Assembly (NCBI GenBank): GCA_023451825.1
Contig: JAEXYA010000053.1
Span: 1 to 60,481 of the forward strand
Length of the DNA stretch: 60,481 bases
Direction of reading: 5' to 3'
DNA from: Pseudomonadota bacterium
Lineage (GTDB): Bacteria; Pseudomonadota; Alphaproteobacteria; Rhizobiales; Xanthobacteraceae
Shown here: one piece after another, positions 42,281 through 50,560 of the stretch
Numbering within the stretch: the stretch's first letter is position 1
Layout of the letters: every line of letters begins with the position of its first letter
Notes under the pieces: model-generated
The model's input: only the letters and a program-made list of their open reading frames with translations
Databases searched by the model: none
What the model was told of the DNA's origin: nothing
Program-made: the position numbers and the translations under genes

Positions 42281-43813
42281 TTACGCGAAGGTCTTCGCAA
42301 AACCTTCGACGGCTGCCTTGAGCTTGCCGGCGGTCTCGTCGTTCAGATCGCGGCTGTCGCGGATCGAGTCGAGAATGTCAGCATTCTTGCCACGCAGCAG
42401 CGACAGCAGGCCGTCTTCGAAGGCGCGAACCTTGTTGACCGGCAGCGTGTCGAGATAGCCGTTGGTACCGGCCCAGATCACGGCAACCTGCTCTTCCATC
42501 TTCAGCGGCGAGAACTGCGGCTGCTTCAGGAGTTCGGTCAGGCGTGCACCGCGATTCAGCAGGCGCTGGGTCGAAGCATCGAGGTCCGAGCCGAACTGCG
42601 CGAAGGCCGCCATTTCGCGGTACTGCGCGAGCTCACCCTTGATCTTGCCGGCGACCTTCTTCATCGCCTTGGTCTGCGCCGACGAACCGACGCGCGACAC
42701 CGACAGACCGACGTTCACCGCCGGGCGGATGCCCTGGAAGAACAGGTCGGTTTCGAGGAAGATCTGACCGTCGGTGATCGAAATCACGTTGGTCGGGATG
42801 TAGGCCGACACGTCGTTGGCCTGGGTTTCGATGACCGGGAGAGCGGTCAGCGAGCCATTGCCCTGCTCGTCGTTCAGCTTCGCAGCGCGCTCGAGGAGAC
42901 GCGAGTGGAGATAGAACACGTCGCCCGGATAAGCTTCGCGGCCCGGCGGACGACGCAGCAGCAGCGACATCTGGCGGTAGGCAACAGCCTGCTTCGACAA
43001 GTCGTCATACACGATCACGGCATGCATGCCGTTGTCGCGGAAGTACTCGCCGATGGTGCAGCCGGTGAACGGTGCGATGTACTGCATCGGAGCCGGGTCC
43101 GACGCGGTGGCGGCGACGACGACGGAATATTCCATCGCGCCCTGCTCTTCGAGCACCTTCACGAACTGGGCGACGGTCGAACGCTTCTGACCGACGGCGA
43201 CGTAGACGCAGTACAGCTTCTGGCTCTCGGGAGCGCCAGCGCCGTTCAGCGACTTCTGGTTCAGGATGGTGTCGAGGGCGATTGCGGTCTTGCCGGTCTG
43301 ACGGTCACCGATGATCAGCTCGCGCTGGCCGCGGCCAACCGGGATCAGGGCGTCGATCGACTTCAGGCCGGTCGCCATCGGCTCATGTACCGACTTGCGC
43401 GGAATGATGCCGGGGGCCTTGACGTCGACGCGCATGCGCTTGTCGGCCTGGATCGGACCCTTGCCGTCGATCGGATTGCCGAGACCGTCGACCACGCGGC
43501 CGAGCAGACCCTTGCCAACCGGAGCGTCCACGATGGCGCGGGTACGCTTGACGGTCTGGCCTTCCTTAATTTCACGGTCGGCACCGAAAATAACGACACC
43601 GACATTGTCGGTTTCGAGGTTCAGCGCCATGCCGCGCGTGCCGTTCTCGAATTCGACCATTTCACCGGCCTGAACATTGTCGAGACCGTAGACGCGGGCG
43701 ATACCGTCACCGACGGAGAGCACCTGGCCGACTTCAGAAACTTCGGCTTCCTGGCCGAAATTCTTGATCTGATCCTTGAGGATTGCGGAAATTTCTGCGG
43801 CGCGGATGTCCAT
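42281..43813 (-). CDS. atpA: ATP synthase F1 subunit alpha
   Basis: This 510-residue non-catalytic nucleotide-binding subunit has the P-loop GDRQTGKTAIALD near residue 170. The family segments VGKGLLGRVVDGLGNPIDGKGPI and RPAVNVGLSVSRVGSSAQTKAMKKVAG are present, and the C-terminal helical domain follows. Its ATG overlaps the atpH stop (TGATG), so translation is coupled. Confidence 0.98.
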   Translation of the reverse strand: MDIRAAEISAILKDQIKNFGQEAEVSEVGQVLSVGDGIARVYGLDNVQAGEMVEFENGTRGMALNLETDNVGVVIFGADREIKEGQTVKRTRAIVDAPVGKGLLGRVVDGLGNPIDGKGPIQADKRMRVDVKAPGIIPRKSVHEPMATGLKSIDALIPVGRGQRELIIGDRQTGKTAIALDTILNQKSLNGAGAPESQKLYCVYVAVGQKRSTVAQFVKVLEEQGAMEYSVVVAATASDPAPMQYIAPFTGCTIGEYFRDNGMHAVIVYDDLSKQAVAYRQMSLLLRRPPGREAYPGDVFYLHSRLLERAAKLNDEQGNGSLTALPVIETQANDVSAYIPTNVISITDGQIFLETDLFFQGIRPAVNVGLSVSRVGSSAQTKAMKKVAGKIKGELAQYREMAAFAQFGSDLDASTQRLLNRGARLTELLKQPQFSPLKMEEQVAVIWAGTNGYLDTLPVNKVRAFEDGLLSLLRGKNADILDSIRDSRDLNDETAGKLKAAVEGFAKTFA

Positions 43814-44373
43814 CAGCCAGCCTCTTTCATCGCGTGCTTGATCGAGTTGAGTTTGGTGCGAAGCGAGCTATCGACCATGCGGCTGCCGAGTTTAACGACA
43901 AGCCCGCCAATGATGGACGGATCGACCTTCACGTTGAGCGCGACGTCCTTGCCGGTCACTGACTTCAGTGCAGCCTTCAAGGCGTCGAGATTCTTGTCCG
44001 AGAGCGTCTCGGCGACGGTGACGTCGGCCGTGGCTTCACCCTTGAACTTGGCGACCAGCGCATTGAACGCGCGGATCACGTCCGAGACGGCGAACAGACG
44101 ACGGTTCGCGATCAGGACATTGATGAAATTGGCTGTGACGCCGGAAATACCGGCCTTGGCGAGCACTGCCGCCAGCGCCTTGCGCTGGTCATCGGCGGTA
44201 AACACCGGGCTGCGCACGAGGCGGGCCAGATCGGCACTCTCGTTCAGCAATGCTGCAAACTTGTCGAGATCGGCCTTCACCGCATCGACGGATTTTTCGT
44301 CACGCGCCAGCTCAAACAAGGCTGTTGCGTAACGACCGGACACTCCCGAAACCGACGGATCTTCTGCTGCCAC
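43813..44373 (-). CDS. atpH: ATP synthase F1 subunit delta
   Basis: This 186-residue peripheral-stalk subunit starts with the six-helix N-terminal domain (SGVSGRYATALFELARDEKSVDAVKADLDKFAALL). It ends with the conserved KVDPSIIGGLVVKLGSRMVDSSLRTKLNSIKHAM. It is the first gene of the five-gene F1 operon; the F0 genes are elsewhere, as is usual in Alphaproteobacteria. No convincing promoter boxes are visible just upstream. Confidence 0.96.
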   Translation of the reverse strand: MAAEDPSVSGVSGRYATALFELARDEKSVDAVKADLDKFAALLNESADLARLVRSPVFTADDQRKALAAVLAKAGISGVTANFINVLIANRRLFAVSDVIRAFNALVAKFKGEATADVTVAETLSDKNLDALKAALKSVTGKDVALNVKVDPSIIGGLVVKLGSRMVDSSLRTKLNSIKHAMKEAG

Positions 44374-44737
44374 GAATTGTGCTCTTCAGGCTGTCAAATT
44401 CGCAAGGGGAAAACCATCGCCGTTCAGGTGGCGCTTGGCCGTCCAAGTCCTTGGAATTCAAGCGGGACTTCGATTTGTCCGGCAGCGACAGAGCGCCCCC
44501 GCCCGTTCAAATCGCGGCTTTGCTAGCATGGCGCGCACGGCCATGCAACGCGACGAAAGCGTTTGATGATGCCTTGTCGCAGGCGACAGCGAAGAATCGT
44601 TTCAGAGAACCGCGAGACGAAATTTCAGTGGCCGACACCGGGACCGCCGACCAATTCCGCACAACGGAAGGGGTGACGAATTTCGAGCCGAGAGGCAATT
44701 CACATCGCGGTGTGCGGGAAGTCGCAATGCATGGGGC
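44374..44737. other. Intergenic region upstream of atpH
   Basis: These 364 bases lie between atpH and a family E repeat. Open frames are present but have no ribosome site and no recognisable protein. The atp operon promoter should lie near 44400-44500 on the minus strand. Boxes such as CTTGAA and TTGGAC occur there without a matching -10, so I do not mark a promoter. Confidence 0.4.
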
Positions 44738-44848
44738 CGTAGGATGGGTTGAGCGAAGGCGCGAAGCGCGGGAGCGAAAACCCATCGGCGGAGCCTGCCG
44801 CGAGGAAAGGTGGTGGGTTTTCGCGAAGATGCTCAACCCACCCTACGG
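44738..44848. repeat. Palindromic repeat, family E (CCGTAGGATGGGTTGAGC)
   Basis: CGTAGGATGGGTTGAGC at the left pairs with GCTCAACCCACCCTACGG at the right. Inner GCGAAAACCCATC and GGTGGGTTTTCGC pair too. It is of the same general type as families C and D. It lies between the divergent atpH and rlpA units. Confidence 0.8.
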
Positions 44849-45151
44849 CAGCGGCGTTTTTAGCGCCCGATAGCAACTTCTTGACGAATACTTAATCGAA
44901 TGTATTCGCCGTCATGAAGCACTTATATATACAGTATAGATACCAAACGAAACGTAATCGCGAAGGTTAAAAATCTGTTAACGCGCGTCGTTAGCCAAGT
45001 TTCGTTCCATCACAAGATATTTCAACCTGAAACGGAACGATTTGTTTGCCTAGTTTACGCCTCAATACGTCGTCAAACGCAGCTCCAGCTGAATTGGGAC
45101 GGGGGTCCACTTGCCACAGTTGTGGCAATACTGTCTGAGGGACTACGATAT
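44849..45151 (+). promoter_or_regulatory. AT-rich leader of rlpA with inverted repeats
   Basis: This is the most AT-rich stretch of the window, including ACTTATATATACAGTATAGATACC at 44929-44944. TCGTTCC (45002-45008) and GGAACGA (45034-45040) can pair in a leader transcript. A perfect operator-like palindrome follows at 45111. The promoter of rlpA is probably here, but the start point cannot be fixed. Confidence 0.45.
45111..45128 (+). promoter_or_regulatory. Perfect 18-base palindrome upstream of rlpA
   Basis: TTGCCACA-GT-TGTGGCAA has perfect 8-base arms with a 2-base spacer. It ends 23 bases before the rlpA ATG. It could be a dimeric repressor site or a small leader hairpin. I do not recognise the motif. 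Confidence 0.55.
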
Positions 45152-45688
45152 ATGCTGCGTTACGGAAAGTCGGCGCTGGGTCTGGTAGCCCAGCCGCGCA
45201 TGGCGGTCGCACTGATTGCCGCGAGTGTCGCTCTTGGGGGATCGGTTTCGGAGGCTTCGGCCAAGTCGAAGCACCGCCATCACCACAAGCATCACCATCA
45301 TCATGCGGCCAAGAAGGCCGTTGAGACCAATCCATTCGAAGCCAATGCGTCGATCGGTCCGTTCTTGCCGCAAGTCGCTGCTCCGACGGCTCCGGCCCGC
45401 ACTGGCGGCCGCAGCTTCTCGGGCGTCGCGTCGTTCTACGGCAACGAAGCCGGCAACAAGACCGCGTCGGGTGCACGCTTCAACCAGAACGCCATGACCG
45501 CTGCGCATCGTTCGCTGCCGTTCGGCACCAAGCTGCGCGTCACCCATGGCTCCCGCAGCGTTGTCGTGACCGTCAATGACCGTGGCCCCTTCATCAAAGG
45601 CCGCGTGCTCGACCTTTCCAAGGGCGCAGCCAGCGCCATCGGGCTCACCAGCCGCGGTGTCGGCAAGGTTGTCGCCGAGGTGATGTAA
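45152..45688 (+). CDS. rlpA: RlpA-like septal ring lytic transglycosylase, His-rich
   Basis: This 178-residue exported protein has an N-terminal hydrophobic signal segment (RMAVALIAASVALGGSVSEASA). A His-rich stretch at residues 38-55 follows (11 His), then a Pro/Ala linker. The double-psi beta-barrel domain runs from FSGVASFYGNEAGNKTASGARFN through LPFGTKLRVTHG and VTVNDRGPFIKGRVLDLS to the end. The Asp/Arg of NDRGPF and LDLS are the RlpA hallmark. RlpA cleaves peptide-free glycan at the septum. It lacks the SPOR domain of longer RlpA proteins. Confidence 0.88.
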   Translation: MLRYGKSALGLVAQPRMAVALIAASVALGGSVSEASAKSKHRHHHKHHHHHAAKKAVETNPFEANASIGPFLPQVAAPTAPARTGGRSFSGVASFYGNEAGNKTASGARFNQNAMTAAHRSLPFGTKLRVTHGSRSVVVTVNDRGPFIKGRVLDLSKGAASAIGLTSRGVGKVVAEVM

Positions 45689-45767
45689 GAAGAACGCGTA
45701 TCGCGTTCTGAGCTACAAGTTCAGTAGCGTTGCGTTTCAGTAGAGTTGCGTAAGCGTAGAGTAAAAG

Positions 45768-45801
45768 AGCCTGTCGTCATCAAATGACGGCAGGCTTTTT
45801 T
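45768..45801 (+). terminator. Intrinsic terminator after rlpA
   Basis: AGCCTGTCGTCAT (45768-45780) pairs with ATGACGGCAGGCT (45784-45796) with one G-T. TTTTTGT follows. It ends the rlpA transcript. Confidence 0.85.
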
Positions 45802-45811
45802 GTATCCTGTA

Positions 45812-45897
45812 GCCTCGATGGAGCGCAGCGAAATCCAGAGACGGCAGGGCCAATTGAAACGCCGGTCCCCGGATTACGCTGCGCTCCATCCGGGCGA
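45812..45897. repeat. Palindromic repeat (GATGGAGCGCAGCGAAATCC type)
   Basis: GGATGGAGCGCAGCGTAATCC-like arms face each other: GATGGAGCGCAGCGAAATCC at the left and GGATTACGCTGCGCTCCATC at the right. It lies upstream of the secreted protein gene at 45961 and is a typical dispersed rhizobial element. Confidence 0.75.
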
Positions 45898-45960
45898 CGC
45901 GAACCACATGGCGTCTCGAGGCGACAACCACGCACCACCAACCGAGACAAAGGACCGACG

Positions 45961-46923
45961 ATGCGCGCAAATGCCATCCGCCGAACCGTCATCGTTCTCT
46001 CATGCATCGTGGCCGGCGGATTCATTCCGTTCAGCGCCTCGGCGCAGACCTCGCAGCGCGTGACCGGCACCACAGTGACCATCACGCCACCGACCGGCTT
46101 CACGCCCGCGAAGGATTTCGCAGGTTTTGCCGATGAGAAGACGAAATCCAGCATCCTGATTGCCGAACTGCCGCCGGAGGCCTGGCCGCAGCTATCCGCG
46201 TTATTTGGCAACATCGACACCGTGCGCGCCGGGTTCAAGTCGAAGGGCATCGAGGTTGCCACGCTGGACAAAGTGCCGACCGCGTCCGGCGAAGCCTTTC
46301 TCGCCAGTGGCACGCAGACGGCGGCCGGCACCAAGCTCGGCAAATGGGTCGCGCTGGCGCAAGGCAGCCGCACGGTGATGATCACGGTGCAGGCGATGCC
46401 GGCTGCGAAGCTTGATGATGCCGCGATCAAGGCGATGCTGAAGACCGTGTCGCTCGGTGCGCCGCCGTCGGAGAGCGACAAGCTGGCGAGCCTGCCGTTC
46501 ACGGTGGCGCCATCCGCGCCGTTCCGTGTGCTCGATACGATGGGCGGCACTGGCGTGGCGATGACCGTGGGAGAGAAGAATGTCGATCCGAAAGGTGAGC
46601 AACCGCTGCTGATCGTCTCGTCGCAGGTGAGCGGCGGGCCGGTGGCTGGCATCGATCCGGCCGTTGTTGCGAGGACGCTGCTGAAGCAGACGCGTGAGAT
46701 GGAATCGGCCGAGATCGATACGGAGAAGAAGGTGTCGTTCGGTGGCAGCAGCGAAGGCGTGTTGCTGGAAGGCAAGGCCGGCGAGAACAAGCGGTTCGTG
46801 CAGTATTTTGCCACCGGCCCCAAGGGCACCTTCGTGCGACTAGTGTCGTTCTTCGCTGCGGACCGCAGCGGCGAATTGCGCCCGGCAATTGCGCAGGTCG
46901 CGGGCTCTGTCGAATTCAAATGA
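45961..46923 (+). CDS. Secreted protein of unknown function
   Basis: This 320-residue protein has a clear signal peptide (MRANAIRRTVIVLSCIVAGG ... FSASAQ, cleavage near residue 28). The mature part is soluble with two similar halves: each has a 'TITPP/FTVAPSAPFRV' strand, a Gly-rich turn and a 'LLKQT/MLKTVS' helix. This suggests a duplicated alpha-beta domain. No catalytic motif is recognised. AAAGGA lies about seven bases before the ATG. It is flanked by palindromic repeats on both sides and converges with ctpA. Confidence 0.75.
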   Translation: MRANAIRRTVIVLSCIVAGGFIPFSASAQTSQRVTGTTVTITPPTGFTPAKDFAGFADEKTKSSILIAELPPEAWPQLSALFGNIDTVRAGFKSKGIEVATLDKVPTASGEAFLASGTQTAAGTKLGKWVALAQGSRTVMITVQAMPAAKLDDAAIKAMLKTVSLGAPPSESDKLASLPFTVAPSAPFRVLDTMGGTGVAMTVGEKNVDPKGEQPLLIVSSQVSGGPVAGIDPAVVARTLLKQTREMESAEIDTEKKVSFGGSSEGVLLEGKAGENKRFVQYFATGPKGTFVRLVSFFAADRSGELRPAIAQVAGSVEFK

Positions 46924-46930
46924 TCGCAGT

Positions 46931-47021
46931 CGTAGGGCGGATAAGCGAAGCGTAATCCGCCGGCCGATTGAATAACTGAAACTCCGCGGCGGATTACGGC
47001 TTCGCCTCATCCGCCCTACGG
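46931..47021. repeat. Palindromic repeat, family D, copy 2
   Basis: CGTAGGGCGGATAAGCGAAGCGTAATCCGCC at the left pairs with GGCGGATTACGGCTTCGCCTCATCCGCCCTACG at the right (each read in shorter blocks). It resembles the copy at 37267. It lies between the convergent secreted-protein gene and ctpA. Confidence 0.85.
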
Positions 47022-47030
47022 CACAGTTTC

Positions 47031-47067
47031 AAACAAAAAGGGCGGCCCGAAAGGCCGCCCTTTTTTT
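47031..47067 (-). terminator. Bidirectional intrinsic terminator
   Basis: GGGCGGCC (47040-47047) pairs with GGCCGCCC (47053-47060). An A run precedes it and a T run follows it, so it can work in both directions. It ends ctpA on the minus strand and the secreted-protein gene on the plus strand. Confidence 0.85.
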
Positions 47068-47084
47068 ATTTCTTCGAGACCGGC

Positions 47085-48509
47085 TTACTTCACCGCTGGC
47101 TTGTTGCCCGAGGTCTCGGCCGGCTTGTCGCCAGCCTTGTTCTCGGTAGCGGGCTTGTCAGCCGGCTTGTCGCCCTGCGCGGCCTTCACTTCCGGCTGGG
47201 TGACCACAGCATTCGAGGTCACCTTGATGCCGTGCAGCAGATCCGCAGCCGCCTTCAGCGCCTTGTCGTTCTTCGCATCCGGCGGCACGTAGCTCTGCGA
47301 ACCGGTCTTCTCGTCGCCGTCGTTCTTCAGATGGCCGCGGAGCGAGGCTTCGCCCTTGGTATCGGTGCGCGACTTCAGCTCGTCCGGCACGTCCTGCACG
47401 ATCTCGATATCCGGCACGATGCCCTTGGCCTGGATCGACTTGCCCGACGGCGTGTAATAGCGCGCCGTGGTCAGGCGCAGCGCGCCATTGCCCGAGCCGA
47501 GCGGGATGATGGTCTGCACCGAGCCCTTACCGAACGACCGCGTGCCGAGAATGGTCGCGCGCTTGTGGTCCTGCAGCGCGCCGGCGACGATTTCCGACGC
47601 CGAGGCCGAGCCGCCATTGATCAGCACCACCACCGGCTTGCCCTTGGTGAGGTCGCCGGTATGCGCCGTGCGGCGCTGGGTTTCCTCGGCATTGCGGCCG
47701 CGGGTCGAGACGATTTCGCCGCGATCGAGGAACGCATCCGACACGGTGACCGCTTCTTCCAGCAGGCCGCCCGGATTGTTGCGCAGGTCGATGATGTAGC
47801 CCTTCACCTTGTCGGCGCCGATCGCCGCGGTCTGCGCCGCGACCTCGCGCTTCAGGCCCTCGGTGGTCTGCTCGTTGAAGGTGGTGATGCGGATATAGGC
47901 GATGTCATCCGACTCCACGCGCGCGCGCACCGAGCGGACGCGGATATTGTCGCGCACGAGGGTGACGTCGAGCGGCGCATCGGCGCCCTTGCGGATGATC
48001 TTCAGCTTGATCTTGGTGTTGACCGGGCCACGCATCTTCTCGACGGCCTGGTTCAGGGTCAGGCCCTGCACGGCTTCGTCGTCGAGATTGGTGATGATGT
48101 CATTGGCCATGATGCCGGCCTTCGAGGCCGGGGTATCGTCGATCGGCGACACCACCTTGATCAACCCGTCTTCCATGGTGACTTCGATGCCGAGGCCGCC
48201 GAACTCACCGCGGGTCTGCACCTGCATGTCACGGAACGATTTTGCGTCCATGTAGCTGGAATGCGGATCGAGGCCGGTGAGCATGCCGGAGATGGCCGAC
48301 TCGATCATCTTGCTGTCGTCGGGCTTCTCGACATAGTCGCTGCGGACGCGCTCGAACACGTCGCCGAACAGATTGAGCTGGCGATAGGTATCGGAGGTGG
48401 CGGCGCGGGCACTGGTGCCCATGAACACGGCGCGAGGCTGCGTGACGAACAGCGTCAGGGCGGCACCGGTCGCAGCACTCAGCAGAATTATGGAAGTCTT
48501 GCGCATCAT
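47085..48509 (-). CDS. ctpA: S41 family carboxy-terminal processing peptidase
   Basis: This 474-residue exported protease has an N-terminal signal/anchor (TSIILLSAATGAALTLFV) and a PDZ domain around GGLGIEVTMEDGLIKVVSPIDDTPASKAGI. The S41 catalytic domain has the Ser in NGGSASASEIVAGAL and the Lys in GTRSFGKGSVQTI. The last 60 residues are Lys/Pro/Asp-rich and low in complexity. CtpA trims periplasmic proteins and cell-wall hydrolases. Its start overlaps the envC-like stop by four bases, so the two are coupled. Confidence 0.95.
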   Translation of the reverse strand: MMRKTSIILLSAATGAALTLFVTQPRAVFMGTSARAATSDTYRQLNLFGDVFERVRSDYVEKPDDSKMIESAISGMLTGLDPHSSYMDAKSFRDMQVQTRGEFGGLGIEVTMEDGLIKVVSPIDDTPASKAGIMANDIITNLDDEAVQGLTLNQAVEKMRGPVNTKIKLKIIRKGADAPLDVTLVRDNIRVRSVRARVESDDIAYIRITTFNEQTTEGLKREVAAQTAAIGADKVKGYIIDLRNNPGGLLEEAVTVSDAFLDRGEIVSTRGRNAEETQRRTAHTGDLTKGKPVVVLINGGSASASEIVAGALQDHKRATILGTRSFGKGSVQTIIPLGSGNGALRLTTARYYTPSGKSIQAKGIVPDIEIVQDVPDELKSRTDTKGEASLRGHLKNDGDEKTGSQSYVPPDAKNDKALKAAADLLHGIKVTSNAVVTQPEVKAAQGDKPADKPATENKAGDKPAETSGNKPAVK

Positions 48510-49891
48510 CCGCGAACCTTTTCGCCTTCGTTAGCGGCCCACCAGGGGCCAGGATCAATTGGAGTGCCGTCCTTACGGAACTCAATATACAGAACAGGCT
48601 GGCTGGCACTGGTCGTTGCAGCCGAGGCTGCAAGCACGGAGGCCAACCGGGACGACGCCCCCATCACCGCGATGGGTTCCCCGGCCAGCACGAACTGACC
48701 AATGTTCACCGAAATACGCTCCATCCCGGCGATCAGGACATGATATCCGCCCCCGGCATTGAGGATCAAGAGTTGTCCATAGCTGCGGAAGGGTCCGGAA
48801 TAGACCACCCAGCCATCACACGGGGTTGTGACCTGCGCACCTGCACGCGCCGCCACCGAGATGCCCTTTTCCGCGCCACCAACACCGTCCGAAGCGCCGT
48901 AGTTCCGCAGCCGGATACCGTTAACCGGCATTGCAAGAAGGCCTTTGGCCGACGCAAAAGCAATGGCCGGTGCCATGCGACCGGCATTCTTCAGCGCCTC
49001 GACATTCGGCTTGCCATTGGCGAGATCGGCCGGCGCGCCTTGCAGATTTGCGGTCTGGGTGGCCTTGGCTGCCGCCTTGGATTCCTGCTCCATCTTGGCG
49101 ACGAGGCCCTGAAGGCTGTCGACCTGACGCGCCAGCGCGATCGCCCGCGCGTTCTCGGCATCGATGTCCTTCTCGACGGCCGCAAGCTGGCGCTGCCGCT
49201 CGCCGGTGAAGGAAGTCAGGCGGGTTTGCTCTTCCTTGAGCTTATCGCGATCGAGGGCGAGCTGATCGCGCTCGGTCGAGATCGCCTTGCGCAAATTAAC
49301 CAGTTCGCCGAGATCGGCGACGAGTTTTTCAGCGCGGGCGCGCATATCCGGCACCACGGAGCCAAGCAGCATCGCCGTGCGCAGCGACTGCAGCGCATCT
49401 TCCGGCCGCACCAGCAGCGCCGGGGGCGCGCGGCGACCGGCACGCTGAAGGGCGGCCAGCACTTCTGCAATTTCACCACGCCGCGAATCGAGCGATGTGC
49501 GGATTTCGCGCTCGCGCGTATCGAGCGGGCGCAGCCGACCTTCAGCATCGTCGATCTTGGCTTCGACACCGCGCACGCGCGCTGCGATGTCGATCAGTTG
49601 CTGATTGAGCTTGCCGCGATCCTGGCCGATCGCCGCGATATCGGCCTTCAGCTTGGCCTGCAATTCGGCAGCCTTCTGCTGCTGCTCACGGGCCGCCTGC
49701 AATTCCTGCTCGCGTTGCCGAATGAGATCGGTCGACGGAGCGGCGGCTTCCTGCTGTTGCGATGCTGCCGGCGCCGTTTGCGCCTTCACGGCTTCGCCCC
49801 CGATGCCGGCGAGACCCGCAGACAGCAGCAGCGTCGGAAGCGACGGAGCACGTCGTCCGATGTCACGGTGAGGAGGCCGCAGCGACAGCAT
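48506..49891 (-). CDS. Murein hydrolase activator, EnvC-like (degenerate LytM)
   Basis: This protein of about 461 residues has an N-terminal hydrophobic export segment and a long coiled coil (Gln/Glu/Lys-rich, about residues 40-300). The C-terminal LytM/M23-like domain reads GISVAARAGAQVTTPCDGWVVYSGPFRSYGQLLILNAGGGYHVLIAGM. The zinc-binding His/Asp of active M23 peptidases are mostly absent (no H-x-x-x-D, only one His in GGYHVLI), as in EnvC, which activates amidases. ATG 49891 was chosen over a longer frame that overlaps rlmH. Confidence 0.88.
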   Translation of the reverse strand: MLSLRPPHRDIGRRAPSLPTLLLSAGLAGIGGEAVKAQTAPAASQQQEAAAPSTDLIRQREQELQAAREQQQKAAELQAKLKADIAAIGQDRGKLNQQLIDIAARVRGVEAKIDDAEGRLRPLDTREREIRTSLDSRRGEIAEVLAALQRAGRRAPPALLVRPEDALQSLRTAMLLGSVVPDMRARAEKLVADLGELVNLRKAISTERDQLALDRDKLKEEQTRLTSFTGERQRQLAAVEKDIDAENARAIALARQVDSLQGLVAKMEQESKAAAKATQTANLQGAPADLANGKPNVEALKNAGRMAPAIAFASAKGLLAMPVNGIRLRNYGASDGVGGAEKGISVAARAGAQVTTPCDGWVVYSGPFRSYGQLLILNAGGGYHVLIAGMERISVNIGQFVLAGEPIAVMGASSRLASVLAASAATTSASQPVLYIEFRKDGTPIDPGPWWAANEGEKVRG

Positions 49892-49910
49892 CAAAGTTTC
49901 GAAAGCGCCT

Positions 49911-50393
49911 TTACACGCGATGATAGGGGTGGCCAGCAAGGATGGTGGCAGCCCGGTAGATCTGTTCCAGAAGCATGACGCGAACCATTTGGTGCGGCCA
50001 GGTCGCCGAGCCGAAGGCAATGCTGAGTTTGGCTTTGCGCCGCAATTCGGGCGAAAGTCCGTCCGCGCCGCCGATGACAAAAACATAATGTGACACCGAT
50101 TCGTCCCGTGCCCGGCCAAGATGGCGCGCGAAGCTTGCGCTATCAATGCTAGAGCCGCGCTCGTCCATGGTGACGAGGATCGCCTTGTCGGGAATCAGGG
50201 CGGCGATGGCCGTGCCCTCTTCGGCCATCCGGGTCGCCGTATCGCGCGCCCGGCTTTCCGGAATTTCATGAACGGTCAGGCTGCGAAAGCCGAGCTTGCG
50301 GCCGATATCATCGAAGCGTTCACGGTAACGTTCGGCCAGCTCGCGCTCCGGACCCTGTTTGAGCTTGCCGATGGAAATGACGAGGAGATGCAT
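49911..50393 (-). CDS. rlmH: 23S rRNA pseudouridine-1915 N3-methyltransferase RlmH
   Basis: This 160-residue SPOUT methyltransferase has the knotted SAM site in YVFVIGGADGLSPELRRKA and the C-terminal LLLEQIYRAATILAGHPYHR that binds the ribosome. It methylates pseudouridine 1915 in helix 69 on assembled 70S. It lies between rsfS and the envC-like gene, the usual alphaproteobacterial order. Confidence 0.96.
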   Translation of the reverse strand: MHLLVISIGKLKQGPERELAERYRERFDDIGRKLGFRSLTVHEIPESRARDTATRMAEEGTAIAALIPDKAILVTMDERGSSIDSASFARHLGRARDESVSHYVFVIGGADGLSPELRRKAKLSIAFGSATWPHQMVRVMLLEQIYRAATILAGHPYHRV

Positions 50394-50423
50394 CGGCGGA
50401 GACTAGCACAGGCACCTTACTCA

Positions 50424-50547
50424 GTCCCTCATCCTGAGGAGCACGCCGCTTGGCGTGCGTCTCGAAGGATGGCGACAGAACTCAGGAGCCCGGCCAGCTC
50501 ATGGTTCGAGACGCGCGCCAAGTGGCGCGCTCCTCACCATGAGGGAC
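50424..50547. repeat. Palindromic repeat, family B, copy 2
   Basis: GTCCCTCATCCTGAGGAGC at the left pairs with GCTCCTCACCATGAGGGAC at the right. Inner CTTGGCGTGCGTCTCGAAGG and GGTTCGAGACGCGCGCCAAG pair too. It matches the copy at 38904. It is inside the rsfS-rlmH gap and thus within a cotranscribed unit. Confidence 0.85.
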
Positions 50548-50560
50548 CGAGAAAGCGGCC

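Noticed and set aside
44250..44873. A 207-codon plus-strand frame upstream of rlpA
   Set aside because: It starts inside atpH on the opposite strand, runs through a palindromic repeat, and has neither a ribosome site nor a recognisable domain.
47232..48698. Long open frame antisense to ctpA and the envC-like gene
   Set aside because: The encoded product is biased in composition and crosses a gene junction; ctpA on the other strand has all catalytic motifs.
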